A DNA stretch of 64,000 bases from JAWCQZ01 sp038869515 [NCBI: Halobacteria archaeon] (GTDB lineage Archaea > Halobacteriota > Syntropharchaeia > JACQPP01). Below the pieces are notes generated by a model. The model was not told the DNA's origin, did no database searches, and saw nothing but the letters and a program-made list of their open reading frames with translations. Of this stretch, positions 56,492 to 64,000 are shown one piece after another. Position 1 is the stretch's first letter. Each line of letters opens with the position of its first letter. The stretch is taken from positions 1-64,000 of the forward strand of contig JAWCQZ010000002.1 of the NCBI GenBank assembly GCA_038869515.1, given 5' to 3'. Made by a program: the position numbers and the translations under genes.

Positions 56492-56664
56492 GGAACATAG
56501 GCCGTTTTCCGCGCGGGCGGAGCCCGCGCGGAAAACGGCAGGTCCACCCCCGGCCCCTCCCCCCGCACACGGGGTCCCGGGGGTCTCCACTCGCGGAACC
56601 CGCCCGAAGCGAGCGCGAAGCGCGAGCGGAGGGCGGGGTTCCGCGCTATAATTTCCTTGCACAA
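56492..56664 (+). repeat. Dispersed two-hairpin element, copy 3
   Basis: 173 bases, about 85-90% like copy 1 by eye. Hairpin 1 (56501-56539) is a perfect 18-bp stem with a GGA loop; the pair GCCG/CGGC here replaces GCCC/GGGC in copy 1, a compensatory change that keeps the stem. Hairpin 2 spans about 56593-56644. It ends TATAATTTCCTTGCACAA. Confidence 0.88.
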
Positions 56665-56771
56665 GGACATACTGGACTCTCTACGCCTCGGAAATATGGA
56701 TTTTCCCCTCCGCTCCCGCTACCGCTGGCGCCCCCCGGAAGGCCGGTCGGCCGCCCCACGACCCGAAGGGG

Positions 56772-57059
56772 ATGCTCCTCGCCTTCGTCGTCATGCCGGT
56801 GAAGGGGTTTACGACTGCTACGCAGTCGGGAGTTGCCTACGGAGTAGACAGCGCGGAGCACAGGACCTCCTGCGTGAACGTCGGGATGTTCGCACGCCTC
56901 TCGGACTGGTTCCACCTGCGCCAGATGCGCTGGCGGGGGACGGAGCGAGTGGCGTCGGTGGTCCTGGTGGCGTTCATCGGAATGAACGTGTTCGCGTTCC
57001 TCGGGAGGCGGATGGGGATGAGCCCGAGGGCGGCCCGGTCGATTCTGCGGGCTCTCTGA
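56772..57059 (+). pseudogene. Possible transposase C-terminal remnant
   Basis: 95 codons with a segment (FARLSDWFHLRQMRWRG) like the end of IS4/IS5-type transposases, where a conserved Glu/Arg-rich helix follows the last catalytic acid, then a hydrophobic VASVVLVAFIGMNVFAFL. No upstream catalytic region is present. Weakly supported; it lies next to repeat copy 3. Confidence 0.38.
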
Positions 57060-57131
57060 ACCCGATAAGATGCGGTTATCCGTTCACGGGGTCAGGACCC
57101 GAAGGGGGATATTCCAACAGCCACGATCATT

Positions 57132-58652
57132 TCAAAACACCGCCCCATGCTTCCTTTCCGGCAGCGGGAACTCCTTGTCCTCGAAGAGGGCGTAGCGCTT
57201 CACGAGCTCCTCCCGCAGGTCCCCGGGCTCCAGGATGTGGTCCACGATGAGTTCCCCGGCCATTTTGACGATGTCGATGTCCCGCCGGAACTCCTCCTGC
57301 AACTCCTTCACCCGCTTCTCTCTCTCCGCCCCCTGCAGGTCCTTGATCTTGTTGAAGTGGACCGCGTTGATGGCCGCCTCGGGGCCCATGATGGCGATGG
57401 CCGCCCCCGGCAGGGCGAGGACCGCCTCGGGCTCGTAGGCCGCGCCCGCCATGGCGTAGAGGCCCGCCCCGTAGCACTTCCGGACGACCACCGACAGTTT
57501 GGGGACCGTGGCCATCGAGGTCGCGTAGATGAACTTCCGGCCACGGCGGAGGATGCCCTTCCTCTCCACCACGCTCCCGACCATGAAGCCCGGCGTGTCG
57601 GCGAGGTAGAGGAGCGGGATGTTGAACGCGTCGCACTTCCAGATGAACTCGGCCGCTTTCTCGCTCGACTCCGGGAAGATGGCCCCGGCCCGCACCTTCG
57701 GCTGGTTGGCGATGATGCCGACGGCCCTCCCGCCGAGCCGCGCCAGCCCGGTCACCATCTCGGCCGCGTGACCGGGCTTGATTTCGCAGAGGGTGCCCTC
57801 GTCCACCAGCGCCCGGATGAAATCGAGCATGTCGAATGCCTTGTTCGGGTTCTCCGGGACTATCTCTTCGATTTTGGAGCCGTTGGCCGGGGGGCGGGGC
57901 TTGGCCGCCGGGGGGCGCTGGCCGCTGTGGTCGGGCAGGTAGGAGAGGATGCGCTTCACCGCTGCCGCCGCCTCCTCTTCGGTCCCGACGACGAGGTCGC
58001 AGGAGCCGGAGTCCTTCATGTGCATGTCGGCCCCGCCGAGCGCTTGCATGTCGATTTTCTCACCGGTCACCATCTCGACCATGCGCGGGCTGGCGATGCA
58101 CATCGCGCTCATGCCGCGGACCATGACCGTGAAGTCGCAGAATACCGGCGTGTAGGCGGCGCCCGCCACGCAGGGGCCGTACATGACGCAGACCTGGGGC
58201 ACGACGCCCGACAGGAGCGAGTGGTTGTAGAAGATGCGCCCCGCCCCCCGATTCTGCGCGAAGAAGCCCGCCTGCTTGTCGATGCGCGCACCCGAGGAGT
58301 CCACCAGGTAGAGGATGGGCTTGCGGGCGCGCAGGGCGCGCTCCTGGGTCCGCAGGAATTTCTCGATGGTCCGGTCGGCCAGGCTCCCGGCCTTCACCGT
58401 GTAGTCGTTGGCGGTGAAGAATACCCGGCGCCCCTCGACGACCCCGGCGCCGGTGACGATGCCGTCGGCCGGAGTCTCGGGATTCTCCTGCGCCGCGAAG
58501 AGGCCGTCTTCGAACTCGGGGCCCTTCGGGAAGAAGAGTTTCAGCCGCTCCCGGACGAAGAGTTTCTTCTCCTCCTTCAGTTTATCGCGATATTTGGCGG
58601 GGCCGCCCTGGCGGATGCGGCGGGACTCGTCGGCGACGCGGGTTCGGGACAT
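57132..58652 (-). CDS. Acyl-CoA carboxylase, carboxyltransferase subunit (1)
   Basis: 506 residues from the ATG at 58652, which lies about 30 bases after a TATA-like TTTAAAAA. Carboxyltransferase marks: FTANDYTVKAGSL, LVDSSGARIDKQAGFF (acyl-CoA site), GPCVAGAAYTPVFCDF, and NQPKVRAGAIFPESSEKAAEF in the second crotonase half, then LADTPGFMVGS. It transfers carboxyl from biotin to acetyl- or propionyl-CoA. A second, different carboxyltransferase gene lies at 61891-63465, so two acyl-CoA specificities or a related biotin enzyme are likely. Confidence 0.92.
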   Translation of the reverse strand: MSRTRVADESRRIRQGGPAKYRDKLKEEKKLFVRERLKLFFPKGPEFEDGLFAAQENPETPADGIVTGAGVVEGRRVFFTANDYTVKAGSLADRTIEKFLRTQERALRARKPILYLVDSSGARIDKQAGFFAQNRGAGRIFYNHSLLSGVVPQVCVMYGPCVAGAAYTPVFCDFTVMVRGMSAMCIASPRMVEMVTGEKIDMQALGGADMHMKDSGSCDLVVGTEEEAAAAVKRILSYLPDHSGQRPPAAKPRPPANGSKIEEIVPENPNKAFDMLDFIRALVDEGTLCEIKPGHAAEMVTGLARLGGRAVGIIANQPKVRAGAIFPESSEKAAEFIWKCDAFNIPLLYLADTPGFMVGSVVERKGILRRGRKFIYATSMATVPKLSVVVRKCYGAGLYAMAGAAYEPEAVLALPGAAIAIMGPEAAINAVHFNKIKDLQGAEREKRVKELQEEFRRDIDIVKMAGELIVDHILEPGDLREELVKRYALFEDKEFPLPERKHGAVF

Positions 58653-58715
58653 GGGCCAGGATTTGGGTTCGGCAAGCATAAGGGTTTTTAAAAAATTCTT
58701 CACCAGCTTTCCTGC

Positions 58716-58756
58716 GTTGCCGACGGGACGAGAGGGTTCCCGAGTGGACCGGCAAC
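58716..58756 (-). terminator. Hairpin after the DUF35 gene
   Basis: GTTGCCG at 58716-58722 pairs with CGGCAAC at 58750-58756, ending at the DUF35 stop codon; a T run (ATTTTTT on the minus strand) follows some 25 bases later. It separates the thiolase genes from the carboxyltransferase gene, which has its own promoter. Confidence 0.5.
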
Positions 58757-59175
58757 TACTTCGGCTCCGCCTCGACGACGCCCCACTCCTTGTTGTCGGA
58801 CTTGTGCTTCATCACGACGAGTTTCAACGGCATCCCCACCCGGAGGTCGGCGGGCTTCGCCCGGACGCGGGTGATGAGCCGGCCCAACCCGTTGGGCAGG
58901 TCCACCGCGCCGAGGACGTAGGGCACCTTGAAAATCACGCTGAACCTCTTGTCGTGGAACTCCGACCAGGTGTAGAGGGAGCCCTCCGGAGGCACCTCGA
59001 CCCACTCGAGCGCGTCGTGGAGGCAGCCGGGGCAGAAGGGGCGCGGGGGCCAGAGGGAGACTCCGCACTTCGGGCAGCGGGTCGTGGTGAGTTTTCCGGC
59101 CCGGAGGTTGTCGAAGTAGGGCCGGAGAAAGGCCGCGTTGGCGTTGGTGGGGCGGAGGAAGTCGAGGAGCCCCAT
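58756..59175 (-). CDS. DUF35 zinc-ribbon/OB-fold acyl-CoA-binding protein
   Basis: 139 residues. A rubredoxin-like zinc ribbon (CPKCG...CPGC, residues 34-51) is followed by an OB fold (SLYTWSEF, YVLGAVDLPNGLGRL, GMPLKLVVM). In archaea these proteins form complexes with thiolases and bridge acyl-CoA intermediates. The thiolase gene is immediately upstream with a one-base gap, which supports a complex. Confidence 0.9.
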   Translation of the reverse strand: MGLLDFLRPTNANAAFLRPYFDNLRAGKLTTTRCPKCGVSLWPPRPFCPGCLHDALEWVEVPPEGSLYTWSEFHDKRFSVIFKVPYVLGAVDLPNGLGRLITRVRAKPADLRVGMPLKLVVMKHKSDNKEWGVVEAEPK

Positions 59176-59176
59176 G

Positions 59177-60382
59177 CTATCTCTCCCGCTCCAGCAAAGC
59201 GACCACCGAGGAGTTCACCATGCCCCCCTCGGCCTGGACCATGCCGATGCGGGCCCCCGAGACCTGGTTCGGCGCCTCGCCGCGCAACTGGCGGACGATG
59301 TTGACGAACTCGTAGAGCGGGGTCACCGGCCACGGGTGGCCGCGGCTGGTCACTCCCCCATCGGTGTTGATGGGGATGTCGCCCGAGGCGTCGGTGAGTC
59401 CCTGCTCGATGGCCGACACCATGCCGCCCCGGGGCAGGAGGCCGAGGTCCTCGGGGATGATCAGTTCCTGGGGTGCGAATGGGGCGTAGACGTCGGTGAC
59501 ATCCACGTCCTTCGGAGCCAGCCCCCCGCGCTTGAACGCCTCCGCGGCGGCGCGCTTCGCGGCGACGAAGGAGGCGACCGTCCCGGCCACGCCGTCCACC
59601 GGGACGAAGGAGGAGTTGTCGTGGGCCTCCCCGATGGACCGGAGGAAGACCGGGGTCTTTTTCAACTTCCGGGCCCGGGTCTCGGTGGTGAGGACGAGGG
59701 CCGCGCACCCGTCCATCTGGGCGCAGCACTGGAGGAGGGTGATGGGCTCGCTGAGCGTCCGGCTCTTCAGGACCTCCTCGACCGTGATGGGGTCCCGGAA
59801 GGCTGCGTCGGGGTTCCTCCGGGCGTGCCTGCGGTTCCGGACAGCGGCCATCGCGAAGTGCTCGGGCCTCGCCCCGAACTCGTGCATGTAGCGCCGGGCA
59901 GACATGGCGTAGAGGGGGATGACCGAGTAGAGGAGGAAGGGCTGGTGGGTGAGGGGCTCCACCCAGGGCATCCCGGTCTCGGGGAGGAGCCGGTGCTTCA
60001 TGGCGAGGAGGACGAACTCGTCGGTGACGCTCTTCTCCCGGGCCGCAGCCACCACCACCGCGGTCTCGAGGTTGCCCAGGGCGATCTCCTGGGCGGCGAA
60101 CTTGATGGCGAGAGCCCCCGAGCAGCCCCCCATCGCCACCTCGGCCATGCGCTTGGGCTGGAGGCGCAGCTCCATGGCGAGCATCTGGAGGTTGAGCCCC
60201 AGCAGCGGCTCCCGGGGCGTGAAGGGGGGCGGGGCGTAGAGCCCCTCCAGGTCCGCCATTGCGAGACCCGCGTCCTGGAGCGCGGCCCGCACCGCGAGGG
60301 CCGCCATCTCGTTCTCGGTCCGGCCCTTGTGGACTCCGCAGGGCAGGGGGACGCCGACGCCTGCGACGGCCACCTTGTTCAT
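59177..60382 (-). CDS. Thiolase-family acyl-CoA acetyltransferase (SCP2/archaeal type)
   Basis: 401 residues. The nucleophile Cys87 lies in GGCSGALAI, and the catalytic His region is SRGHPWPVT. The second catalytic Cys of classical thiolases (CxGxG) is not seen; the place reads QAEGG, as is common in the archaeal/SCP2 branch. It condenses or cleaves acetyl-CoA with an acyl-CoA. The next gene is its DUF35 partner. Without an HMG-CoA synthase gene nearby, a role in acyl-CoA oxidation is more likely than in the mevalonate pathway. Confidence 0.88.
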   Translation of the reverse strand: MNKVAVAGVGVPLPCGVHKGRTENEMAALAVRAALQDAGLAMADLEGLYAPPPFTPREPLLGLNLQMLAMELRLQPKRMAEVAMGGCSGALAIKFAAQEIALGNLETAVVVAAAREKSVTDEFVLLAMKHRLLPETGMPWVEPLTHQPFLLYSVIPLYAMSARRYMHEFGARPEHFAMAAVRNRRHARRNPDAAFRDPITVEEVLKSRTLSEPITLLQCCAQMDGCAALVLTTETRARKLKKTPVFLRSIGEAHDNSSFVPVDGVAGTVASFVAAKRAAAEAFKRGGLAPKDVDVTDVYAPFAPQELIIPEDLGLLPRGGMVSAIEQGLTDASGDIPINTDGGVTSRGHPWPVTPLYEFVNIVRQLRGEAPNQVSGARIGMVQAEGGMVNSSVVALLERER

Positions 60383-60383
60383 C

Positions 60384-60935
60384 TCAATTGACCTGGCTCT
60401 TCTCGACCTCGACCCGGCGCAGGGGGTAGATGGACTTGGCCTCCTTGTAGAGGTCGGCAGACAGTTTCCCGAGGACCATCTCCTGGACCAACTGGACCAG
60501 GTCGAGGGCCCCCGCCCGCTGGCGCAGGACGGTCACCATCGCCTCCCGGACCGCCTTCACCTGGGGCTCGTTCGCCCTCCGGAGGGTGAAGCCGCTCGCC
60601 TGGAGGACGACCCGCGCCCCGTCCTTGGTGGAGAGGTGGACGATGGCGTCAATCTTCGAGGTCCGCCGCTTCGCGAGGCTCCGCATGTAGTCCCGGGCCA
60701 TCTGGTGACCGTCGAAGACGGTCCTCGCCGTGGTGCCGTCCACGGAGGCGATCTTGAAGGAGACCCGGGTGGACTGGCGCCACTGGTCGCCGGTGATTTC
60801 GGCCATGTTGGTCTCGATGCGGCGGCCCACCAGTTTGGCGGGGTCGTCGGCCACGGTCTCCCCGAGGGGGAGGTTTCCGAGGAAGTCGGGGGACATGATG
60901 GTGTAGGAGGACTTGGGCCGTTTCGTCTTCTTCAT
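60384..60935 (-). CDS. rps3ae: Ribosomal protein eS1 (S3Ae)
   Basis: 183 residues from the ATG at 60935. The small-subunit protein eS1 is shown by GRRIETNMAEITGDQWRQST, RVSFKIASVDG, GHQMARDYMRSLAKRRTSKID and the C-terminal LVQEMVLGKL. It lies one base upstream of the thiolase gene and downstream of enoyl-CoA hydratase, an unusual place for a ribosomal protein gene. Confidence 0.93.
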   Translation of the reverse strand: MKKTKRPKSSYTIMSPDFLGNLPLGETVADDPAKLVGRRIETNMAEITGDQWRQSTRVSFKIASVDGTTARTVFDGHQMARDYMRSLAKRRTSKIDAIVHLSTKDGARVVLQASGFTLRRANEPQVKAVREAMVTVLRQRAGALDLVQLVQEMVLGKLSADLYKEAKSIYPLRRVEVEKSQVN

Positions 60936-60971
60936 GGACCCCAAGAAAGCGGTGGGCGGTTTTGAACCTTT

Positions 60972-61048
60972 CCTGCCGCCGGGAGGGGGAGGGGAGCTCC
61001 GCCCCCCTCCCCCTCCCGTCCACAGGCCCGCTCTCCCCCACCCCCACC
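60972..61048. repeat. GC-rich hairpin family, copy C (inverted)
   Basis: Read on the minus strand it matches copy A: GAGCGGGCCTGTGGACGGG, a 15-bp perfect stem (60980-60994 with 61004-61018), then GGCGGCAG. It lies between the enoyl-CoA hydratase stop and the eS1 start and could end transcription there. Confidence 0.7.
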
Positions 61049-61108
61049 GATGGCGATTTGTATCACTTCTCCGACTCTTTTACGCCCGCGCGAGCGCCGG
61101 GAGAGGGC

Positions 61109-61891
61109 CTACTTCCCCTTCCATTTCGGCGGCTTCTTCGTCATGAAGGCGATGACCCCCTCCCGGAAGTCCTCCATCGTCATGTTCAGGGAGAGTTGGG
61201 CCGCCAGGTAGTCGAGGGCGCGGTCGAACTCCATCTCCCGCATGTCGTAGAAGGCGCGCCGCCCGAGGGCGAGGACCGCTGGGCTCTTCGAGACGAGGGC
61301 CTCCACGATTTCGCCCACCTTCCTGTCCAACTGGTCCCGGGGGACCACGTGGTTCACCCACCCCAGAACCTTCGCCTCCTCGGCCGGAATGCGCTGCCCC
61401 AGGAGCATCATCTCCAGGAGCCGCTTGGGCTGGGTCGTGGTCCGGTAGAGGGTCGCCATGATGATGTAGGGAAAGAGGCCGATGTTCGCCTCGGGGGTCC
61501 CGAGGGTCGCCTCGGAGACCGCCACGGTGATGTCACACCCGGCCGCGATGCCGAACCCCCCGCCCAGGGCGTGGCCGTTCACCCGGGCCACGGTGGGCTT
61601 CCCCATGGCGACCAGGGTCCGGGCGAGGTTCGCGAACTCCCGGTGGCCCTGGTGGCGCTCCACCGGCCCGGGCACCTTCTCGGAGCCCAGGTCGCCCCCG
61701 GCGCAGAAGGCGCGGTCGCCGGCGCCGGTGATGACCACGACCCGCACTGCGGAGTCGGCGTCGGCCGCCTTGAGGGCCGCGGTCAGTTCCCGGGTCATCT
61801 GCGGGGTGATGGCGTTCTGCTTCTCCGGGCGGTTCAGCGCAATCCAGGCGGCGGGGCCGCGGGACTCGACGAGGAGGGTCTGGTATGCCAT
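61109..61891 (-). CDS. Enoyl-CoA hydratase/isomerase family protein
   Basis: 260 residues, crotonase fold. WIALNRPEKQNAITPQM, the oxyanion loop FCAGGDLGSE, and NGHALGGGFGIAAGCDI are the classic motifs; TLGTPEANIGLFPY carries the region of the second catalytic Glu. It hydrates enoyl-CoA in fatty or amino acid breakdown. The ATG at 61891 overlaps the stop of the carboxyltransferase gene, so the two are co-translated. Confidence 0.93.
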   Translation of the reverse strand: MAYQTLLVESRGPAAWIALNRPEKQNAITPQMTRELTAALKAADADSAVRVVVITGAGDRAFCAGGDLGSEKVPGPVERHQGHREFANLARTLVAMGKPTVARVNGHALGGGFGIAAGCDITVAVSEATLGTPEANIGLFPYIIMATLYRTTTQPKRLLEMMLLGQRIPAEEAKVLGWVNHVVPRDQLDRKVGEIVEALVSKSPAVLALGRRAFYDMREMEFDRALDYLAAQLSLNMTMEDFREGVIAFMTKKPPKWKGK

Positions 61892-63465
61892 CAGACCGGG
61901 TAGACCCCGTGCTTCCTCGGGTGCCTCACGACCTTCTTCTCCCGCGTGAACTCGAGGCAGGCAATCAGCCGCGACCGGGTCTCCCGCGGGTCGATCACGT
62001 CGTCCACGTATCCCGCCGCGGCCGCCCTCTCCGCCCGGATGTGGGGGCGGATGGCCTCCGCCAGCATGTCCACGGTCTTCGCCGCCTCCTCCTTCGACTT
62101 CGCCTGGGCCAGTTTGTCCCGGGCGAAGATGGCGACCATCCCCTCCGGACCCATGACGCTGATTTCGGCCCCCGGCCACGCCAGGAGGAGATCGGGGTCG
62201 TAAGCGCGGCCGCACATCGCGTAGTAGGCCGCCCCGTAGCACTTTCGGATGATGATGGACATCTTGGGGACCGTCGCCTCCGACACCGCGTGGACCAGTT
62301 TCGCCCCGTGGCGGATGATGCCCGACTGCTCCGCCTTCGAGCCCACCATGAATCCCGGCACGTCGCTGAGGAAGAGGAGCGGGATGTTGAAGGCGTCGCA
62401 GAGCCAGATGAAGCGCGCCGCCTTGTCGGCGGCGTTGATGTCGATCGCCCCCGCGTAGAACATCGGGTTGCTGGCGATGATGCCGACCGAGTAGCCCCCG
62501 ACGCGGCCGAGGGAGGTGATGACGCTCCGTCCCCACTTGGGTTTGATCTCGAAAGTCTTTCCCTCGTCAACGATGAGATTGACGACCCTGTGCATGTCGT
62601 AGGCGGTGCGGGCCGAGTCGGGGAGGACGTTCAGGATTTCGTCCCCCATGAGCGCCTTCGGGTCGCCGCTCCAGGGGGCCCGGGGGGGCAACTCCCGGTT
62701 GTTGGAGGGGAAGTAGGAGAGGTATTCGCGGACGGCCCGGATGCAGGCGGGGTCATCCTCCACCTCGAGGTCCCCGACGCCGCTCACCTCGCAGTGGACC
62801 TTGGAGCCCCCGAGGGCGTCTTCGGTGAGGTCCTCGCCGGTGACCATCTTGACCAGCGCGGGGCCGGCGAGCCCCATCGAGGAGCGCCCCTTCACCATCG
62901 GGATGAAATCGGAGAGGCCGGGGATGTAGGCGGTCCCGGCGAAGCCGGGGCCCATCATCGCCGCGACGAGGGGGACGACGCCCGACATGAGCGACTCCTC
63001 CTTGAAGAGGTAGCCCGAGTCGGCGAAGCGGGTCGCCCCGGGCCCCCCGAAGCCCCCCGCGCTGGTGTCGATGCGCGCGCCGCCGCTGTCAATGAGCCAG
63101 ACCATCGGGAACCCCATCTGGAGGGCGAGGGCCCGGATGCGGGCGACCTTCATCTCGCTCGTGATGCCGATGGAGCCCCCCTTGACGGTGAAGTCGTAGG
63201 CCGCGACCCCGGCCCAGCGGCCGTCCACCTTGCCGTAGCCGGTGACGCAGCCATCGGCGGGGACGAGTTCTCTGGTCCCGAACTCGCTCCCGAGGATGCC
63301 GGTCTCGATGAAGGTCCCGGGGTCGAAGAGGAGGTCGAGCCGCTCCCGGACGGTCAGTTTGCCGCGGTCGTGCTGCTTCCTGACCCGCTCCCCGCCGCCC
63401 ATCTGCCGGACCCTGGCGCGGGAGGCCGCGAGCTTGTCGGCCTCCGATTTCATCTTGTCGCCCAT
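61891..63465 (-). CDS. Acyl-CoA carboxylase, carboxyltransferase subunit (2), PccB-like
   Basis: 524 residues. LTVRERLDLLFDPGTFIETG at the start, YDFTVKGGSIG, WLIDSGGARIDTSAGGF, GPGFAGTAYIPGLSDF in the first half, and NPMFYAGAIDINAADKAARF, LSDVPGFMVGS and KCYGAAYYAM in the second are those of the biotin-dependent carboxyltransferases for propionyl- or methylcrotonyl-type CoAs. The conserved Asp/Ile selecting acyl length was not assigned. It follows the biotin carboxylase gene on the same strand, its likely partner. Confidence 0.94.
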   Translation of the reverse strand: MGDKMKSEADKLAASRARVRQMGGGERVRKQHDRGKLTVRERLDLLFDPGTFIETGILGSEFGTRELVPADGCVTGYGKVDGRWAGVAAYDFTVKGGSIGITSEMKVARIRALALQMGFPMVWLIDSGGARIDTSAGGFGGPGATRFADSGYLFKEESLMSGVVPLVAAMMGPGFAGTAYIPGLSDFIPMVKGRSSMGLAGPALVKMVTGEDLTEDALGGSKVHCEVSGVGDLEVEDDPACIRAVREYLSYFPSNNRELPPRAPWSGDPKALMGDEILNVLPDSARTAYDMHRVVNLIVDEGKTFEIKPKWGRSVITSLGRVGGYSVGIIASNPMFYAGAIDINAADKAARFIWLCDAFNIPLLFLSDVPGFMVGSKAEQSGIIRHGAKLVHAVSEATVPKMSIIIRKCYGAAYYAMCGRAYDPDLLLAWPGAEISVMGPEGMVAIFARDKLAQAKSKEEAAKTVDMLAEAIRPHIRAERAAAAGYVDDVIDPRETRSRLIACLEFTREKKVVRHPRKHGVYPV

Positions 63466-63552
63466 GAGGTCTCGTAGGAAAGTCCCCTCGGGCGGGAAAA
63501 ACCGAACGGGACTTCGGGCGGGGGAAACCGGGGAGGGAAGGGAGAAGCGGCC

Positions 63553-64000
63553 TCATTTCCGCATCGCCGCCGCCCTCAGCGCCTCGATGAAGTGAGTGGT
63601 GTAGTTCCCTCCCCGGAAGAGGTCGCTCCCCACCGCGTTCTTCAGGAATGGGATGTTGTGCTTCAGCCCCCCGATTTCGTACCTCTCCAGGGCCCCCGCC
63701 ATCCTCGAAATCGCGGTCTCCCGGTCGGGCCCGTGGACGATGAGTTTTGCGATGAGCGGGTCGTAGTGGGGGGTGAGGGCGTCCCCCTGCGTGTAGCCGG
63801 AATCCACCCGGACCCCCTCCCCGGAGGGCTCCCGGTAGGTGGCCAGCGGACCGGGGGAGGGGAAGAATCGCTCCGGGTCCTCCGCGTAGACCCGGCACTG
63901 GATGGCGTGGCCGGAGACCGGGAGGCGCGCCTCGTCGAGGGCGAGCAGCTCCCCGGCGGCGATGCGCAACTGCTGCTCGACCAGGTCAAGACGGTTTGAC
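63553..64000 (-). CDS. accC: Biotin carboxylase subunit, C-terminal part (runs off the window)
   Basis: The last 148 codons are inside the window. [14 protein letters not shown] at the edge, [44 protein letters not shown] and [17 protein letters not shown] are the conserved end of biotin carboxylase. It carboxylates biotin at the cost of ATP. It is upstream of, and co-directional with, the PccB-like gene. No biotin carrier domain follows; a separate BCCP gene should lie outside the window. Confidence 0.93.
   Translation of the reverse strand, partial: SNRLDLVEQQLRIAAGELLALDEARLPVSGHAIQCRVYAEDPERFFPSPGPLATYREPSGEGVRVDSGYTQGDALTPHYDPLIAKLIVHGPDRETAISRMAGALERYEIGGLKHNIPFLKNAVGSDLFRGGNYTTHFIEALRAAAMRK

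Noticed and set aside
56646-56915. Minus-strand 89-codon frame next to repeat copy 3
   Set aside because: It is antisense to the possible transposase remnant, runs out of the repeat, and has no coding character.

Overview
The window is very GC-rich archaeal DNA. The basis is its gene content: ribosomal proteins eL21 and eS1, RNA polymerase subunit F, DUF655, a Dim1/KsgA methylase in the usual archaeal order, CDP-archaeol synthase, geranylgeranyl-reductase-type flavoprotein, proteins with PGF-CTERM-like tails, tRNAs without encoded CCA, an initiator tRNA-Met with A1:U72, and TATA-like boxes about 25 bases before start codons (leaderless transcripts). A euryarchaeal or Thermoplasmatota-related lineage is my inference; no rRNA or other decisive taxonomic marker is present.

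Layout. 1-5.5 kb: end of a surface-type protein, moaA, a VapBC pair, a class III CoA-transferase, a CBS protein, initiator tRNA-Met, and a MazG-like/HPr-kinase-like pair. 5.5-12.4 kb: a minus-strand block with an ABC ATPase, an esterase, two ABC-2 permeases and a glycosidase-like lipoprotein, divergent from a PqqD-like gene. 12.4-13.5 kb: decayed material (transposase tail, frameshifted VapBC). 13.5-20 kb: AIR-synthase-like enzyme, two lower-GC secreted proteins, moaC, a matrixin-like lipoprotein, a coiled-coil protein. 20-30.5 kb: agmatine deiminase, amidohydrolase, epimerase, a phosphodiesterase overlapping an APS-kinase-like gene, radical SAM, Agl23-like membrane protein, KaiC-like ATPase, DMT transporter. 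30.5-33.7 kb: pyruvate phosphate dikinase.

33.8-45.1 kb: two tRNA-Ala genes, a DUF2961/GH172-like protein, the eL21-rpoF-DUF655-ksgA operon, then an isoprenoid/envelope cluster (MenA-like UbiA, long-chain-type polyprenyl synthase, flavoprotein reductase, glycosyltransferase, epimerase, CarS). 45.2-51.3 kb: two paralogous winged-helix genes around a small membrane protein, gdhA, a one-chain guaA, an M50 protease. 51.5-56.4 kb: a large secreted protein, a sarcinarray-like PGF-CTERM protein, and an AT-richer type II restriction-modification unit with its own winged-helix gene. 57-64 kb: acyl-CoA operon (biotin carboxylase, two carboxyltransferases, enoyl-CoA hydratase, thiolase, DUF35) with eS1 inside it.

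Beyond genes, the most notable structure is repeats: a three-copy element of about 175 bp with two strong hairpins and a compensatory base-pair change; a palindrome inserted in frame in two unrelated enzymes with a half copy between genes; and a third GC-rich hairpin family with a conserved flank. No CRISPR array, rRNA or intact insertion sequence was seen.
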